A stretch of DNA of 64,000 nucleotides, taken from Gammaproteobacteria bacterium (GTDB lineage Bacteria > Pseudomonadota > Gammaproteobacteria > Burkholderiales > Nitrosomonadaceae). The stretch lies in the NCBI GenBank assembly GCA_015709615.1, contig CP054179.1, positions 992,001 to 1,056,000 on the forward strand. Reading direction: 5' to 3'. The position numbers were made by a program, and so were the translations under genes. Position 1 is the stretch's first letter. Each line of letters opens with the position of its first letter. The notes below the pieces were generated by a model that made no database searches, was not told the origin of the DNA, and worked only from the letters and a program-made list of their open reading frames with translations. Shown in pieces: positions 8,797-17,706 of this stretch.

Positions 8797-10273
8797 AATG
8801 CGGCGCCTGGAACGGCACGCCGAGAAAATGCCGCCGGTTGAATTCCGATTCGTTCAGCGCTTTATCGTAGCGGACAAATGCCGCCACTTCGTCGCCCGGC
8901 GTCGAGTTACTGCCGGAAAAGGTAATCAGCCCGATGCGGAAGCGGCGCAAATCGGCGCAGCGATCGGCCGTCTGGTCCACGGTCATGTGCCCGCTTTTCA
9001 TACCTAAATCCTTCAGACTCTCCATCTTGACGCCCAGTTGCACGGTGGACGGATGAACACCGGCGCCGGTGATCGATTTCAGGATTTGCACATGCCGTTT
9101 CGTCAGCGAATCCTGCCCGGCGGATGATTTCCCGTTTTTCCCCCCGCCGCCTGCTTGGAATCCTTCGTCGTACGCCATGATCCGGGCGATCATGTTGGCG
9201 CGTCCGGCGGTCAGTCCGATCGGCTGCACCCGGGTATGGCCGAAAATATAAACGCCGTCGTCAAAATTACCGGATTTGGCGTCGACAAAAGCCGCTGTCG
9301 CGTACGACACGAAGCGGCCTTTGGTAATCAGCAGTTGCGCCAGCGTTTGGTACAGGTTGCGGATATTATCCGCCGCGGCTTGCTCCTTTTTGGCGGCCGG
9401 ATCGGACGACGTCGGTCTCGCCACCACCCAATCCTTGATCGTCTTACCCTGTTTGAACCAGGCTTTCATGGTATTGCTTTGCTCACCCGGACCGATGCCG
9501 TTTACTTCGATATCGAAGCCGACGCCGTCGAAATCCCAGGCATCAAGCACATCGCGGATGCGATTGGCGTGATCCGTCATATCGGAATTGCGCGACGTGA
9601 TGAACGAGACAAAATCGCCTTGCGTCTGCTTATCGTAATCGTCGCGCACTTCATAACCCGCGGTAACCTGAATGCCCAGCGCATGGCTGGCACCGATCAA
9701 GTTCTTCAGCGCCAGTTCGACAAAGCTGCGTTCCTTGCCGGTTTTTTTCCCAACCGCGTGGCCGAATACCGCCAACTCCGGGGAGAGATCGACCGAACCG
9801 TCCGCCCGCCGGCTGATCGTGGCGATCAGCGAAATATCGTCCAGCCCGCCGCAAAACTTATCCATGAACGCTTGGTACTGCTGCGCCGAAGGAATTTTTC
9901 CGTCTATTTTGTGGAAAACGGCAACACGTTTGGTGAAGTTCGCCAAACCGGTCCACAACGACAAGCGGGATCGCGCCGACACGACCGCACGCAACGGCGT
10001 ACCGGCATCGACCTTGGGAATCAATGCCGCCTGACCCGCCATGCGCCACGCGTACGGCACATTCTGCACGCGCCGGCGGATATCCGATATGCTCCAGGGA
10101 TCGGCAGTGCCGCTCGACCACTTGCACGATCCGCTGGCGTCGAGCTGCAAAACCTGGGATTCGTCGGCGCCGCGGAACACCACCACTTCGTTGTTCTTCC
10201 AGCCGAACGCCGCTTCCTGCGCCGACGGTTCAATGAACGATGGATCGGCGAATTGCACTTCGAAATCCGCCAT
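8795..10273 (-). CDS. GH18-like (chitinase-fold) protein
   Basis: 492 aa from the ATG at 10273, which lies 2 nt after the stop of the upstream gene, so translation is probably coupled. A start 81 nt further up would overlap that gene and is less likely. No signal peptide. A TIM-barrel pattern is visible: SLIATISRRADGSVDLSP, then WDFDGVGFDIEVNG near residues 245-258, which corresponds to the GH18 DxxDxDxE strand-4 motif with the proposed catalytic Glu kept but the middle Asp replaced by Gly. Later barrel segments include RFVSYATAAF and DDGVYIFGHTRVQPIGL. GH18 proteins cleave chitin-type or GlcNAc-containing glycans or bind them as lectins. Activity here is uncertain because of the substitution. 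It forms an operon with the 940-aa gene. Confidence 0.65.
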   Translation of the reverse strand: MADFEVQFADPSFIEPSAQEAAFGWKNNEVVVFRGADESQVLQLDASGSCKWSSGTADPWSISDIRRRVQNVPYAWRMAGQAALIPKVDAGTPLRAVVSARSRLSLWTGLANFTKRVAVFHKIDGKIPSAQQYQAFMDKFCGGLDDISLIATISRRADGSVDLSPELAVFGHAVGKKTGKERSFVELALKNLIGASHALGIQVTAGYEVRDDYDKQTQGDFVSFITSRNSDMTDHANRIRDVLDAWDFDGVGFDIEVNGIGPGEQSNTMKAWFKQGKTIKDWVVARPTSSDPAAKKEQAAADNIRNLYQTLAQLLITKGRFVSYATAAFVDAKSGNFDDGVYIFGHTRVQPIGLTAGRANMIARIMAYDEGFQAGGGGKNGKSSAGQDSLTKRHVQILKSITGAGVHPSTVQLGVKMESLKDLGMKSGHMTVDQTADRCADLRRFRIGLITFSGSNSTPGDEVAAFVRYDKALNESEFNRRHFLGVPFQAPH

Positions 10274-10275
10274 GA

Positions 10276-13098
10276 CTACAACTGCCGCCCGGTTTTCGGA
10301 TCGTACGCCACCGGTACCGGCACGACTTGATCGGTCGGCAGCACTTCCACCCACTGGTCGAACACCTCGAAATCCTCGCCGCCTTGCAGCGCGCGGAAAC
10401 CGCCTTGCAACGGATAGAAGCCGTGTTCGTACACCTTGTCCACCGGCGTCGCCGATACGCGATTATCGTCGTTGATTTCGTCGCCGGGATAACGTCCCAC
10501 TTTCATCGACTTGGTATGCTTATCGGCGACGACATCGCATAAATGGTTGATGGCATCGCGGATCGTCACGTTCGGCCCGCTGTGCGGAATTTTTCCCAGC
10601 TCATCGAGCGGCGCAACGTAATTGTCGTCCAGCCCGTCGGTGCCTTCCACATGCAGGCGCTGCAACCAGTTCATCGCTGCGCGTTCCTTGCCGGGGCGGA
10701 TCGGAATCACCGCTTTGACCCACGGCGCGTTCAGGAACGCATTGCGCATATTGTCGCCGTCGAGCTGCAACAGCCAGCCGAGCGATGCGCCCAGCTTGGC
10801 GGGATCGGATTCCTCGGTGATGTAATAGTTATCCACCCGGTTGTCGTGCGTCCCGCCCCAGGAGACGGTATCCATCGACGCAATTTGCGTATTCTCGAAA
10901 GCGGCTGCCGCAGCTGTGATCAAATTTTTCGTCAACTTGGCCTTAATTTGTGAATGTACCGAACCACCCGCGGGTGCGGTTGCGGGCGTGACGGAAGACG
11001 GTTTGCGGATACCGCCCAAACCCTGGTGGCTGTGGTGCAGGCGCGGCCGCCACCATTCCGGCGCGACAAAGTACAGCATTTTGTCGATGTCGAATATCGT
11101 GTTGAGCAGCTCCGACACCACGTGCCGCGTGCGGTCGTCCGGCATCGGCAAGCCTTTGGTCAGCATATCCTGAATCAGGCAGCGGTACACCACGATGCGC
11201 TCTTCCTCGCGCAAGTCTTCATATTTGCGCGGCGCAACGCGCGACATTTTGTTGATGCGGTCACGCGCCGCTTCGACAAATGCCTGTTCGTACTCGAACT
11301 TGGATTTCTCATTGAACTCCTTGATCTTTTGCTCGTTCTGCGCAGTAACTTCGTCGTTCAGTTTTTTGCCCGGCTGCCAGGTGATTTTGGCCACCACGCG
11401 CAGCGGCGACACATTGCGAAAGTTGACATGCTTGACCCTGACCGAAAAGCGGATCGCGCCGGGCGTGTCTTCCTGCACTTCGTCCAGTTGCAGGCGGATA
11501 TCGTTACCACCGTAATCAAAGCTGATGAAACCGGACTCGCCGTATTCATAGCCCGGCTGGTCGCACTGCGCCTTAAAACCGCCGAAATGCCATTGAATTT
11601 TTTCCGGCTCGCCTTCGTTGCTATCCAGATTCACTTCCCGGCCTTCGGCGTAGACTTCGTCCATGTCGTCTTCCGGCAGCGTGTCTTCGGTTTTCGGCAC
11701 GAACGGAATATCGATATTCAAGTCGGTCGTCACCGGCTGCGGCATCGGGATCGCTTCCGGCGGCGGTATCTCGCCCACTTCCGGCCCCTTGGCCAAATGC
11801 ACCAGCTTGGCAATCCCCAACTGGCGGCCCGGGTCGTCGACGTACGTCTGCCAGCACAAATACGTGCCGATGTCCTGCACTTGCACGCCGACTTGGCGCA
11901 TTTTGCGGCGCATTTCGTAATTGAGCAGATCGGGCGTGGTGTTGTTCAACACGTAGCGTTTGCTCGAGGTGTCGGTCGTTTCAGTGACGGTGCGGAAAGT
12001 CGATTTGTAGTTTTTGCGGATTTCGGTGGAGATTTTCTCGGTCTGCTGGCGCATGTGCTTGTGCGTCACTTCGCGCGCCTTCGATTGCGTATTGGCCATA
12101 TCGATGCTGGCGGATGCACTGGCGCTGCCGCCAATCCAGCTCTGGTTGGCGGTGGCGTTCATACCGAATTTGGTATCGGATTTGTTGTCCTCCTTCACCG
12201 CTTGCGACAGCTCGTCTTCCTCGGTCAGCGATTTCTCGGTTTTGAGCGTCGTCTCCAGCGCTGTTTCCATCGTGCGTTCGACCAGCGTCCGGCGCGTACT
12301 GACTTCGACCAATTCCACGCTGCTGCCGGGACTGAGCCACACATGCCCGACTGGCGAACCGAGAAAGGTATCGAACTCGAAAAAATATTGCCGGAACAAG
12401 TGCACAATGCCGATCGGCGACAGTCCGGCGCGGTCGATGTCCTTGAACGGGTCCATGTAATCGAGCGGATCCTTGAAATTCAGCAGCTTTTGCAGATTCG
12501 CCAATTGATTGTCCTGCTTGTAGAACAACTGTTTGAGGGTTTCGTACTGTTTGGTTTGTTTCAGATGCAGCACATAGCCCGCCACCGCGGATTCATGCTG
12601 CAATTGCTCGGCCGCCAGCGCATTGGCCGCTTCCGTGCCGCGCGGATTGGTACGCGGGTCTTGCGCGGTCTTGTACCACTCGGTCACCTGGGAAATCACA
12701 TCCTGATTCAATGTGGTCTTGATACGATCGGCGTCGATCAGCCTGTCCCACAAGCGTTCGTCGTAACGCTCCAGCGGCGGCAACTCGCGCGTCAAATTCT
12801 CAATGACGAAACTGCCCATTGCACCGTAGGCCCCCTTACGCGGCACATCGCTGCCACCCGTTTCCAGCCGCGAGATCTTTTGCAGCACGCCACGTTCGTC
12901 CAGCACCATCTCGAAATTACCGCGAAAACGTTTGAACAGTTGTTCGCGCGCTTTGCTCAAATCCGCGCTGAAGCCCTTTTCGATGCGCTGCCTGATGCGC
13001 TTCGATTTCCATCCGATCATCGGCTGATACACGCCGAAAATCTCGCTATCGTACGGCAGGATATTTTTGTAGCGCGAAAAGTCATTGATTTTTTTCAT
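10276..13098 (-). CDS. Large protein of unknown function, first gene of the GH18-like operon
   Basis: 940 aa from the ATG at 13096-13098, chosen because AAGGAG stands 8-9 nt upstream; an ORF start 87 nt earlier would include the promoter. No signal peptide and no long membrane helix. Residues 1-300 look alpha-helical. Around 305-345 a Gly/Ser/Ala-rich alternating stretch (GGSASASASIDMA) flanked by charged helices (HKHMRQQTEKIST) resembles an amphipathic beta-hairpin of pore-forming or autotransporter-like proteins. A Pro-rich hinge lies near 435-475, a charged coiled-coil-like helix near 580-615, and a conserved-looking end (GWLLQLDGDN, APWVKAVIPIRPGKE) after 800. I do not recognise a named family. 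A membrane-active effector or structural role next to a glycosidase-fold partner is inference only. Confidence 0.6.
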   Translation of the reverse strand: MKKINDFSRYKNILPYDSEIFGVYQPMIGWKSKRIRQRIEKGFSADLSKAREQLFKRFRGNFEMVLDERGVLQKISRLETGGSDVPRKGAYGAMGSFVIENLTRELPPLERYDERLWDRLIDADRIKTTLNQDVISQVTEWYKTAQDPRTNPRGTEAANALAAEQLQHESAVAGYVLHLKQTKQYETLKQLFYKQDNQLANLQKLLNFKDPLDYMDPFKDIDRAGLSPIGIVHLFRQYFFEFDTFLGSPVGHVWLSPGSSVELVEVSTRRTLVERTMETALETTLKTEKSLTEEDELSQAVKEDNKSDTKFGMNATANQSWIGGSASASASIDMANTQSKAREVTHKHMRQQTEKISTEIRKNYKSTFRTVTETTDTSSKRYVLNNTTPDLLNYEMRRKMRQVGVQVQDIGTYLCWQTYVDDPGRQLGIAKLVHLAKGPEVGEIPPPEAIPMPQPVTTDLNIDIPFVPKTEDTLPEDDMDEVYAEGREVNLDSNEGEPEKIQWHFGGFKAQCDQPGYEYGESGFISFDYGGNDIRLQLDEVQEDTPGAIRFSVRVKHVNFRNVSPLRVVAKITWQPGKKLNDEVTAQNEQKIKEFNEKSKFEYEQAFVEAARDRINKMSRVAPRKYEDLREEERIVVYRCLIQDMLTKGLPMPDDRTRHVVSELLNTIFDIDKMLYFVAPEWWRPRLHHSHQGLGGIRKPSSVTPATAPAGGSVHSQIKAKLTKNLITAAAAAFENTQIASMDTVSWGGTHDNRVDNYYITEESDPAKLGASLGWLLQLDGDNMRNAFLNAPWVKAVIPIRPGKERAAMNWLQRLHVEGTDGLDDNYVAPLDELGKIPHSGPNVTIRDAINHLCDVVADKHTKSMKVGRYPGDEINDDNRVSATPVDKVYEHGFYPLQGGFRALQGGEDFEVFDQWVEVLPTDQVVPVPVAYDPKTGRQL

Positions 13099-13156
13099 GA
13101 TGGACGCTCCTTGTGAGTGGCGGTTGATACTGCATCGGGAAGAACGCTCGCTTGAG

Positions 13157-13185
13157 ACTATAGGCAAAAGCGGCAGGGACGTCAA
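13157..13185 (-). promoter_or_regulatory. Sigma70-type promoter of the 940-aa/GH18-like operon
   Basis: On the minus strand TTGACG (13180-13185) is followed after exactly 17 nt by TATAGT (13157-13162). This puts the transcript start near 13150 and gives a leader of about 50 nt before the ATG at 13098. The match to the TTGACA-17-TATAAT consensus is strong, and the same arrangement is preserved in a second copy at 17587-17615. Confidence 0.7.
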
Positions 13186-13288
13186 ACGAAGCGGCCGTAT
13201 TATTCAATCCACCTTCCTTCAGCCGTTTCCTTGATTGGCGGAAAAAAATTGCGCAAGAATTCGGAAAGATGTTCATATTGCAATCATT

Positions 13289-14683
13289 TTATAGCGGCAC
13301 AACCAGTGTAAAGCTGGTCGGGTTTTTACGGTGAATGGTGAGTTCCGCCGAAATCTGTTCGCTGAGCAACTGGACCAGTTGCAACCCCAGAGATTGGGTA
13401 TTTTCAATATCGAAGTCGTCCGGTATGCCGACCCCGTCATCGCTGATGCGCACCAGCAATCGCCCCGGACCATGATGTTTCAGGCTGATATCGATTTTTC
13501 CCGGCCGTCCTTCCGTAAACGCATACTTCATCGCATTGGTGCAAAGTTCATTCAGAATCAGCCCCAAGGGAATACTGATATCGATCGGCAGAAGCACCTG
13601 ATCGGTATCGATGTTCAAGGCGATTTTCGACGTATTCAGGGCATAGGAAACGGTCAGATTGTCAACCAGGGATTGGATGAAACTGGCAAAATCGACACGG
13701 GAGAAATCCAACGATTGATACAAAATTTGATGAATCAGAGCCATGGATTTCACCCGGTTTTGACTCTCTTTCAAAACGGACAGGGCAGTACTGTTTTCCA
13801 CCATATCGGATTGCATACCGAGCAAGCTATCGATAATTTGCAAATTGTTTTTAACCCTGTGATGAATTTCCGCAAGCAACAAATCTTTTTCCTTTAACGC
13901 CGCTTTGAGTTGTTCCTCCTGATGTTTCCGCTCGGTAATATCGATGACCGAAGCAAGCACCATCATCCCCCTGGGCGTCTGGATCGGATTCAAACCCACT
14001 TCAACCGGAAATTCCTTGCCATTTTTGTGCAAACCGTACAGATCCCTGCCATGCCCCATGGCACGCGTACTTGGCTGTTTTAGATAATTGCTTCGCAAGG
14101 CGGGATGATGGGCGCGATGCGATTCCGGTATCAAAATCTCAATCGATTGTCCCAGCAGCTCTTCGCGCCGGTAACCGAAAAGCGCCTCGGTCGTTGTATT
14201 CACCATCATGATTTTCCCTTCATGATTGGTCATTACCATCCCGTTCGGAGAAGCCTCGACGGCCAGGTATATCATTTCCTCCGCGTGCTTGCGATCGGTG
14301 ATATCGACGATGGCGGCGAGCACGAAAACGCCGTCATGCTCGGTCTCGACCGGGTTCAATCCAACCTCGACCGGAAATTCCTTGCCGCTCTTGTGTAATC
14401 CGTACAGATCCCTACCATGCCCCATCGGGCGGGATTTCGATTCACTGAAATAAGCTTGCCGATACTCAGGATGATGGGAACGGAATCGTTCCGGGATAAG
14501 CATTTCGAGAGACTGGCCGATCAGTTCCTGGCGGGAATAGCCGAACAGCTTTTCCGTGGCGGAATTCACCATGACGATTTTTCCGTCGCAATTGGTCATG
14601 ACCACGCCATTCGGAGAGGCCTCCACGGCAAGATGCATCATTTCTTCAGTATTGCTGAAACTTTTGAATCGGGTCGGCGGCAT
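13289..14683 (-). CDS. PAS-PAS sensor histidine kinase (HisKA_2 type)
   Basis: 464 aa from the ATG at 14683; a TTG 24 nt further up would add eight residues and neither has a strong ribosome-binding site. Two PAS domains (about 15-135 and 138-258) are very alike: both contain LAVEASPNG, MGHGRDLYGLHK and GKEFPVEVGLNP. They are followed by a HisKA_2 dimerisation helix with the phospho-acceptor motif EIHHRVKNNLQ near residue 275, and an ATPase domain with an N-box (LCTNAMKYAF) and G-box (SDDGVGIPDD). There are no transmembrane segments, so the kinase is cytoplasmic. It sits just downstream of the REC-GGDEF-EAL gene with about 10-35 nt between them, and that REC domain is its likely phosphorylation target (inference). 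Confidence 0.9.
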   Translation of the reverse strand: MPPTRFKSFSNTEEMMHLAVEASPNGVVMTNCDGKIVMVNSATEKLFGYSRQELIGQSLEMLIPERFRSHHPEYRQAYFSESKSRPMGHGRDLYGLHKSGKEFPVEVGLNPVETEHDGVFVLAAIVDITDRKHAEEMIYLAVEASPNGMVMTNHEGKIMMVNTTTEALFGYRREELLGQSIEILIPESHRAHHPALRSNYLKQPSTRAMGHGRDLYGLHKNGKEFPVEVGLNPIQTPRGMMVLASVIDITERKHQEEQLKAALKEKDLLLAEIHHRVKNNLQIIDSLLGMQSDMVENSTALSVLKESQNRVKSMALIHQILYQSLDFSRVDFASFIQSLVDNLTVSYALNTSKIALNIDTDQVLLPIDISIPLGLILNELCTNAMKYAFTEGRPGKIDISLKHHGPGRLLVRISDDGVGIPDDFDIENTQSLGLQLVQLLSEQISAELTIHRKNPTSFTLVVPL

Positions 14684-14717
14684 GGCTGGATTGAATTCCG
14701 GAGTCAAAAAAAGCGGC

Positions 14718-17159
14718 CTACAACTTCAGGTTATTCAGACGATCCGGCAATTTCCGCAGCAGATAAGGGATTTGTTCGGCATCGACCGGTCTGCTGAGGA
14801 AATATCCCTGAAGTTCATCGCACCCGAGTTCGCCAAGAAAATCCGCCTGCTTGAGTGTTTCGATACCCTCAGCCGTTACCTGCAAATTAAGTTTCTGAGC
14901 CAATGCCAGAATAGCCGCCGCTATGGCGCAATCATTCGTGTCATACGGTATCCCCTTGACAAAGCTTTGGTCGATTTTCAACCGGTTTATCGGAAGATTT
15001 TTCAATGAACTCAAACAGGAATAACCGGTACCGAAATCATCGATGGAAATCGGTATACCCAGCCCCTCCAGTTGCTCCAGGCATTTAATATAGATCAACT
15101 CATTTTGCAGGCAGGATTCGGTGATTTCCAATTCCAGCGCATGGGCCGGCAAAGAATATTGCTGCAATAGTTTTGCAATAAATTGCTGCAAATCCTTATC
15201 CGCAAGCTGGCGTATGGAAATATTCACGGCCACGCGCAGATCGCTGAAACCTTCAGCCCGCCATTGTTCGAGTTGCTTGCAGGCTTCCGTCAGGATCCAA
15301 TTGCCGATTTCCACGATCAGCCTGCTCGATTCGGCAACCGGAATTATTTCGGCGGGCGATAACAGCCCCTTTACCGGATGCAACCAGCGGATCAACGCCT
15401 CCACCCCGGTGATTTTGTTCTGCGATAGAGAAAACTGGGGTTGATAATGAAGCAGAAATTCATTTCTGATTAAAGCATGATGCAACTCCCGTTCTCGCGT
15501 TAAATAATGAGCGGCTTTTTGCGTCAAGGACGGATGATAAAAAGCGTAACTGTTGCGCCCTTTGTTTTTCGCTTCGTACATGGCCGTGTCCGCCATTTGC
15601 ACCAATTCATCGTGATGCGAGGAATGATCGGGGTATGCGCTGATCCCGATGCTGCACGACGGAACGATTTCCATGTTGCTGATGGCTACCGGATGGGAAA
15701 GGCATTCCAGTATTTTCTCAGCGACGGTAATCAAGGCGTCGCGGGATTCGGCATTCGTTACGATGATGATGAATTCATCGCCGCCTAACCGGCCCAATGT
15801 ATCGCTTTGCCGCAGCACCGAAAGCATTCTCTGCGCCACGAAGCAAAGCATGGAATCGCCTTGCGTATGCCCGAGGGTGTCATTGATTCTTTTAAAATTA
15901 TCGAGGTCGATAAACAACACACCGAGAAACGAGGAGTTTCGTATCGCTTTGGCCAGCGCCAATCGCAGCCGGTCCATGATCAACATCCGGTTGGGCAAGT
16001 TGGTCAGGCTATCGTAGTAAGCAATATGCGATAGCCGTTCCTGCGTTTCACGGATCGGCGTGATATCCGATATCATGACGACGAATTGCTGTTCTTCGCT
16101 CGCGTCGACGGGAATGAGCCCGATCGTCAGCCAGACATACATGGTTTCGTTATTTTTCTTGAACGCCGTGATTTCTCCGCGCCAATGACCATGCTTTTCA
16201 ATGCCTTGCCATATACTATTATAGGTATTCTCGCCTAAGGAAAGGCTGGTAAGAAAGGGCAGTTCCTTATTGCGGAGACGATGGGGCTGAAACTTGGTGA
16301 GTTTATAAAAGGCGCTGTTGGCGCAATTGAATTTTCTGTTTTTATCCAGAATGATAATGCCTTCCGAAGCGCAATTGAAAACAGTCGCCGCTTGCGCCAG
16401 CCGGTCTTTTGCCAGATGGCTCTCGGTCGTTTCCTGCAAGATGCCGACGATCTGATGCTTTCCCGCATCGCTATTTTTAAACGATTTGCCGTACAGTTTG
16501 TACCAGCAACTTTTCCCGGGATCGGGGCTGACACGGAATTCTATTTCGGCGGATGAACCCTTTTTAGTGCGCAGCCTATCGATAAAGCCGGCTACTTTCG
16601 GTTTGTGATTTTCGTCTATCGAAAGAAAGAAGCTTTCCCAGCTGGATATCGGTTCTATGTTTCCTTCCAGGCTTTTGCCCATGAATATTTCACTGGATTC
16701 TCTCGTGACTTCCCAGGTACCCAATCGCGCCGCTTCCAGTGCGAGACGAAAGTGCTGCTCATTCTTTTTTAACAGAATATCGTTTTCGTAACGCTCGATC
16801 GTGACTTGGATAATGATGTGCAGTTCTCGGTCGGAAAACGGCTTTAACAGATAACCGTAAGGCTTGGTCGCTTTCGCCCGGGTGACGGTTTTTTCTTCGG
16901 AATAAGCGGTCAGATAAATAATTGGGATACTATGTGCTTTTTGTAACCAATCCGCGACTTCAACACCATCCATTTCGCCCTGAATGTGAATGTCCATCAA
17001 CACAATATTCGGGAGCTCCTGATCCACCAGCGTCAGTGCTTTTTGGCCATTAGCCGCCATGCCGGTAACCTGATACCCTAATTTTGTCAGGCGTCTTTTC
17101 AGGTCAAGCGCAACAATCTTTTCATCTTCAACGATGAGTATCTTGACGAATCCATTCAT
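14718..17159 (-). CDS. Response regulator with PAS-PAS-GGDEF-EAL (c-di-GMP turnover)
   Basis: 813 aa from the ATG at 17159 (MNGFVKILIVEDE). An N-terminal receiver domain (1-120) has the acidic pair in VEDE and the phospho-acceptor Asp at about 56 (VLMDIHIQG). Two PAS/PAC regions follow (about 135-380). Then comes a GGDEF domain with an intact RLGGDEF active site near residue 460, and an EAL domain starting with GVEALIRWLHP near 585 and keeping later signature segments (ITESCLQNE, IDDFGTGYSCL, KIDQSFVKG, AEGIET). Both diguanylate cyclase and phosphodiesterase motifs look complete, so the net activity cannot be predicted. It is co-directional with the HisKA_2 kinase downstream, forming a likely two-component c-di-GMP switch. 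Confidence 0.92.
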   Translation of the reverse strand: MNGFVKILIVEDEKIVALDLKRRLTKLGYQVTGMAANGQKALTLVDQELPNIVLMDIHIQGEMDGVEVADWLQKAHSIPIIYLTAYSEEKTVTRAKATKPYGYLLKPFSDRELHIIIQVTIERYENDILLKKNEQHFRLALEAARLGTWEVTRESSEIFMGKSLEGNIEPISSWESFFLSIDENHKPKVAGFIDRLRTKKGSSAEIEFRVSPDPGKSCWYKLYGKSFKNSDAGKHQIVGILQETTESHLAKDRLAQAATVFNCASEGIIILDKNRKFNCANSAFYKLTKFQPHRLRNKELPFLTSLSLGENTYNSIWQGIEKHGHWRGEITAFKKNNETMYVWLTIGLIPVDASEEQQFVVMISDITPIRETQERLSHIAYYDSLTNLPNRMLIMDRLRLALAKAIRNSSFLGVLFIDLDNFKRINDTLGHTQGDSMLCFVAQRMLSVLRQSDTLGRLGGDEFIIIVTNAESRDALITVAEKILECLSHPVAISNMEIVPSCSIGISAYPDHSSHHDELVQMADTAMYEAKNKGRNSYAFYHPSLTQKAAHYLTRERELHHALIRNEFLLHYQPQFSLSQNKITGVEALIRWLHPVKGLLSPAEIIPVAESSRLIVEIGNWILTEACKQLEQWRAEGFSDLRVAVNISIRQLADKDLQQFIAKLLQQYSLPAHALELEITESCLQNELIYIKCLEQLEGLGIPISIDDFGTGYSCLSSLKNLPINRLKIDQSFVKGIPYDTNDCAIAAAILALAQKLNLQVTAEGIETLKQADFLGELGCDELQGYFLSRPVDAEQIPYLLRKLPDRLNNLKL

Positions 17160-17479
17160 ACTTGCCCATCCTATTGCAAACAATAATTTCAAATAAACAA
17201 TTACCTACATTTCAGCATCCTTCTCCGGCAATTTCTCACCGTGAAAAAACGGGTGAATTATGTAACTTAATATTTTTGTTTGAATAAGCGCCCGATATCA
17301 ATGAATATTATAGAATTTCTAACTTCATACAGAAGGAATCAAGAAAGAGGAAACAAATTAACAAAAAGAAGAATAAATTTATATCAGCAAAGTCTTACAC
17401 GCCTGTTAAACAAACCATTAGCAACTCATGGTTATGCAATATCAACCGCTTGGAAGGCACGGCAAAGAAAGTAAGGTTT

Positions 17480-17621
17480 GTGCTGATGCTGGTTATATTT
17501 TGTACCACAAAAGGTCGTTGATTTTTTATGATCGGCTTCCTTGTAGTTGGCAATTGATACAGCATCGGGAAGAACGCTTGCTGGTGACTATAGGCAAAAG
17601 CAGCGGGGACATCAAATGAAG
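17480..17621 (-). pseudogene. Decayed copy of the promoter, leader and first codons of the 940-aa gene
   Basis: The minus strand here aligns along its length with 13055-13191: TTGATG-17 nt-TATAGT (17610-17615 and 17587-17592) matches the operon promoter, then GAACGC...TTCCCGATGC and an AAGGA element. Next, ATAAAAAATCAACGACCTTTTG corresponds to the true gene's ATG-AAA-AAA-ATC-AAT-GAC start, but with the start codon lost. Similarity fades by about 17480. No open frame continues. It lies 320-460 bp upstream of the REC-GGDEF-EAL gene and still has a promoter pointing toward it, so it might now drive that operon (inference). The rest of 17160-17706 shows no gene. Confidence 0.6.
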
Positions 17622-17706
17622 GGAGCTGCAACCTTTCTATCTTAGATTGCAACCGGGTGATTCTTAGTAGTGTGAGCTATTGTTAAAAATCGATTTGGGA
17701 TGAGGA

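Noticed and set aside
10954..13116. Long open frame (720 codons) on the plus strand
   Set aside because: It runs antisense to the 940-aa gene, has Arg/His/Gln-rich composition typical of shadow frames, and has no ribosome-binding site.
13082..13276. Shared antisense peptide FDVPAAFAYS...AFFPM at 13.1 and 17.5 kb
   Set aside because: The similarity is explained by the duplicated promoter-leader DNA; neither frame has a start with a ribosome-binding site.
17280..17474. 64-codon plus-strand frame in the gap upstream of the c-di-GMP genes
   Set aside because: No ribosome-binding site or homology recognised; the region is AT-rich non-coding DNA partly made of a gene remnant.
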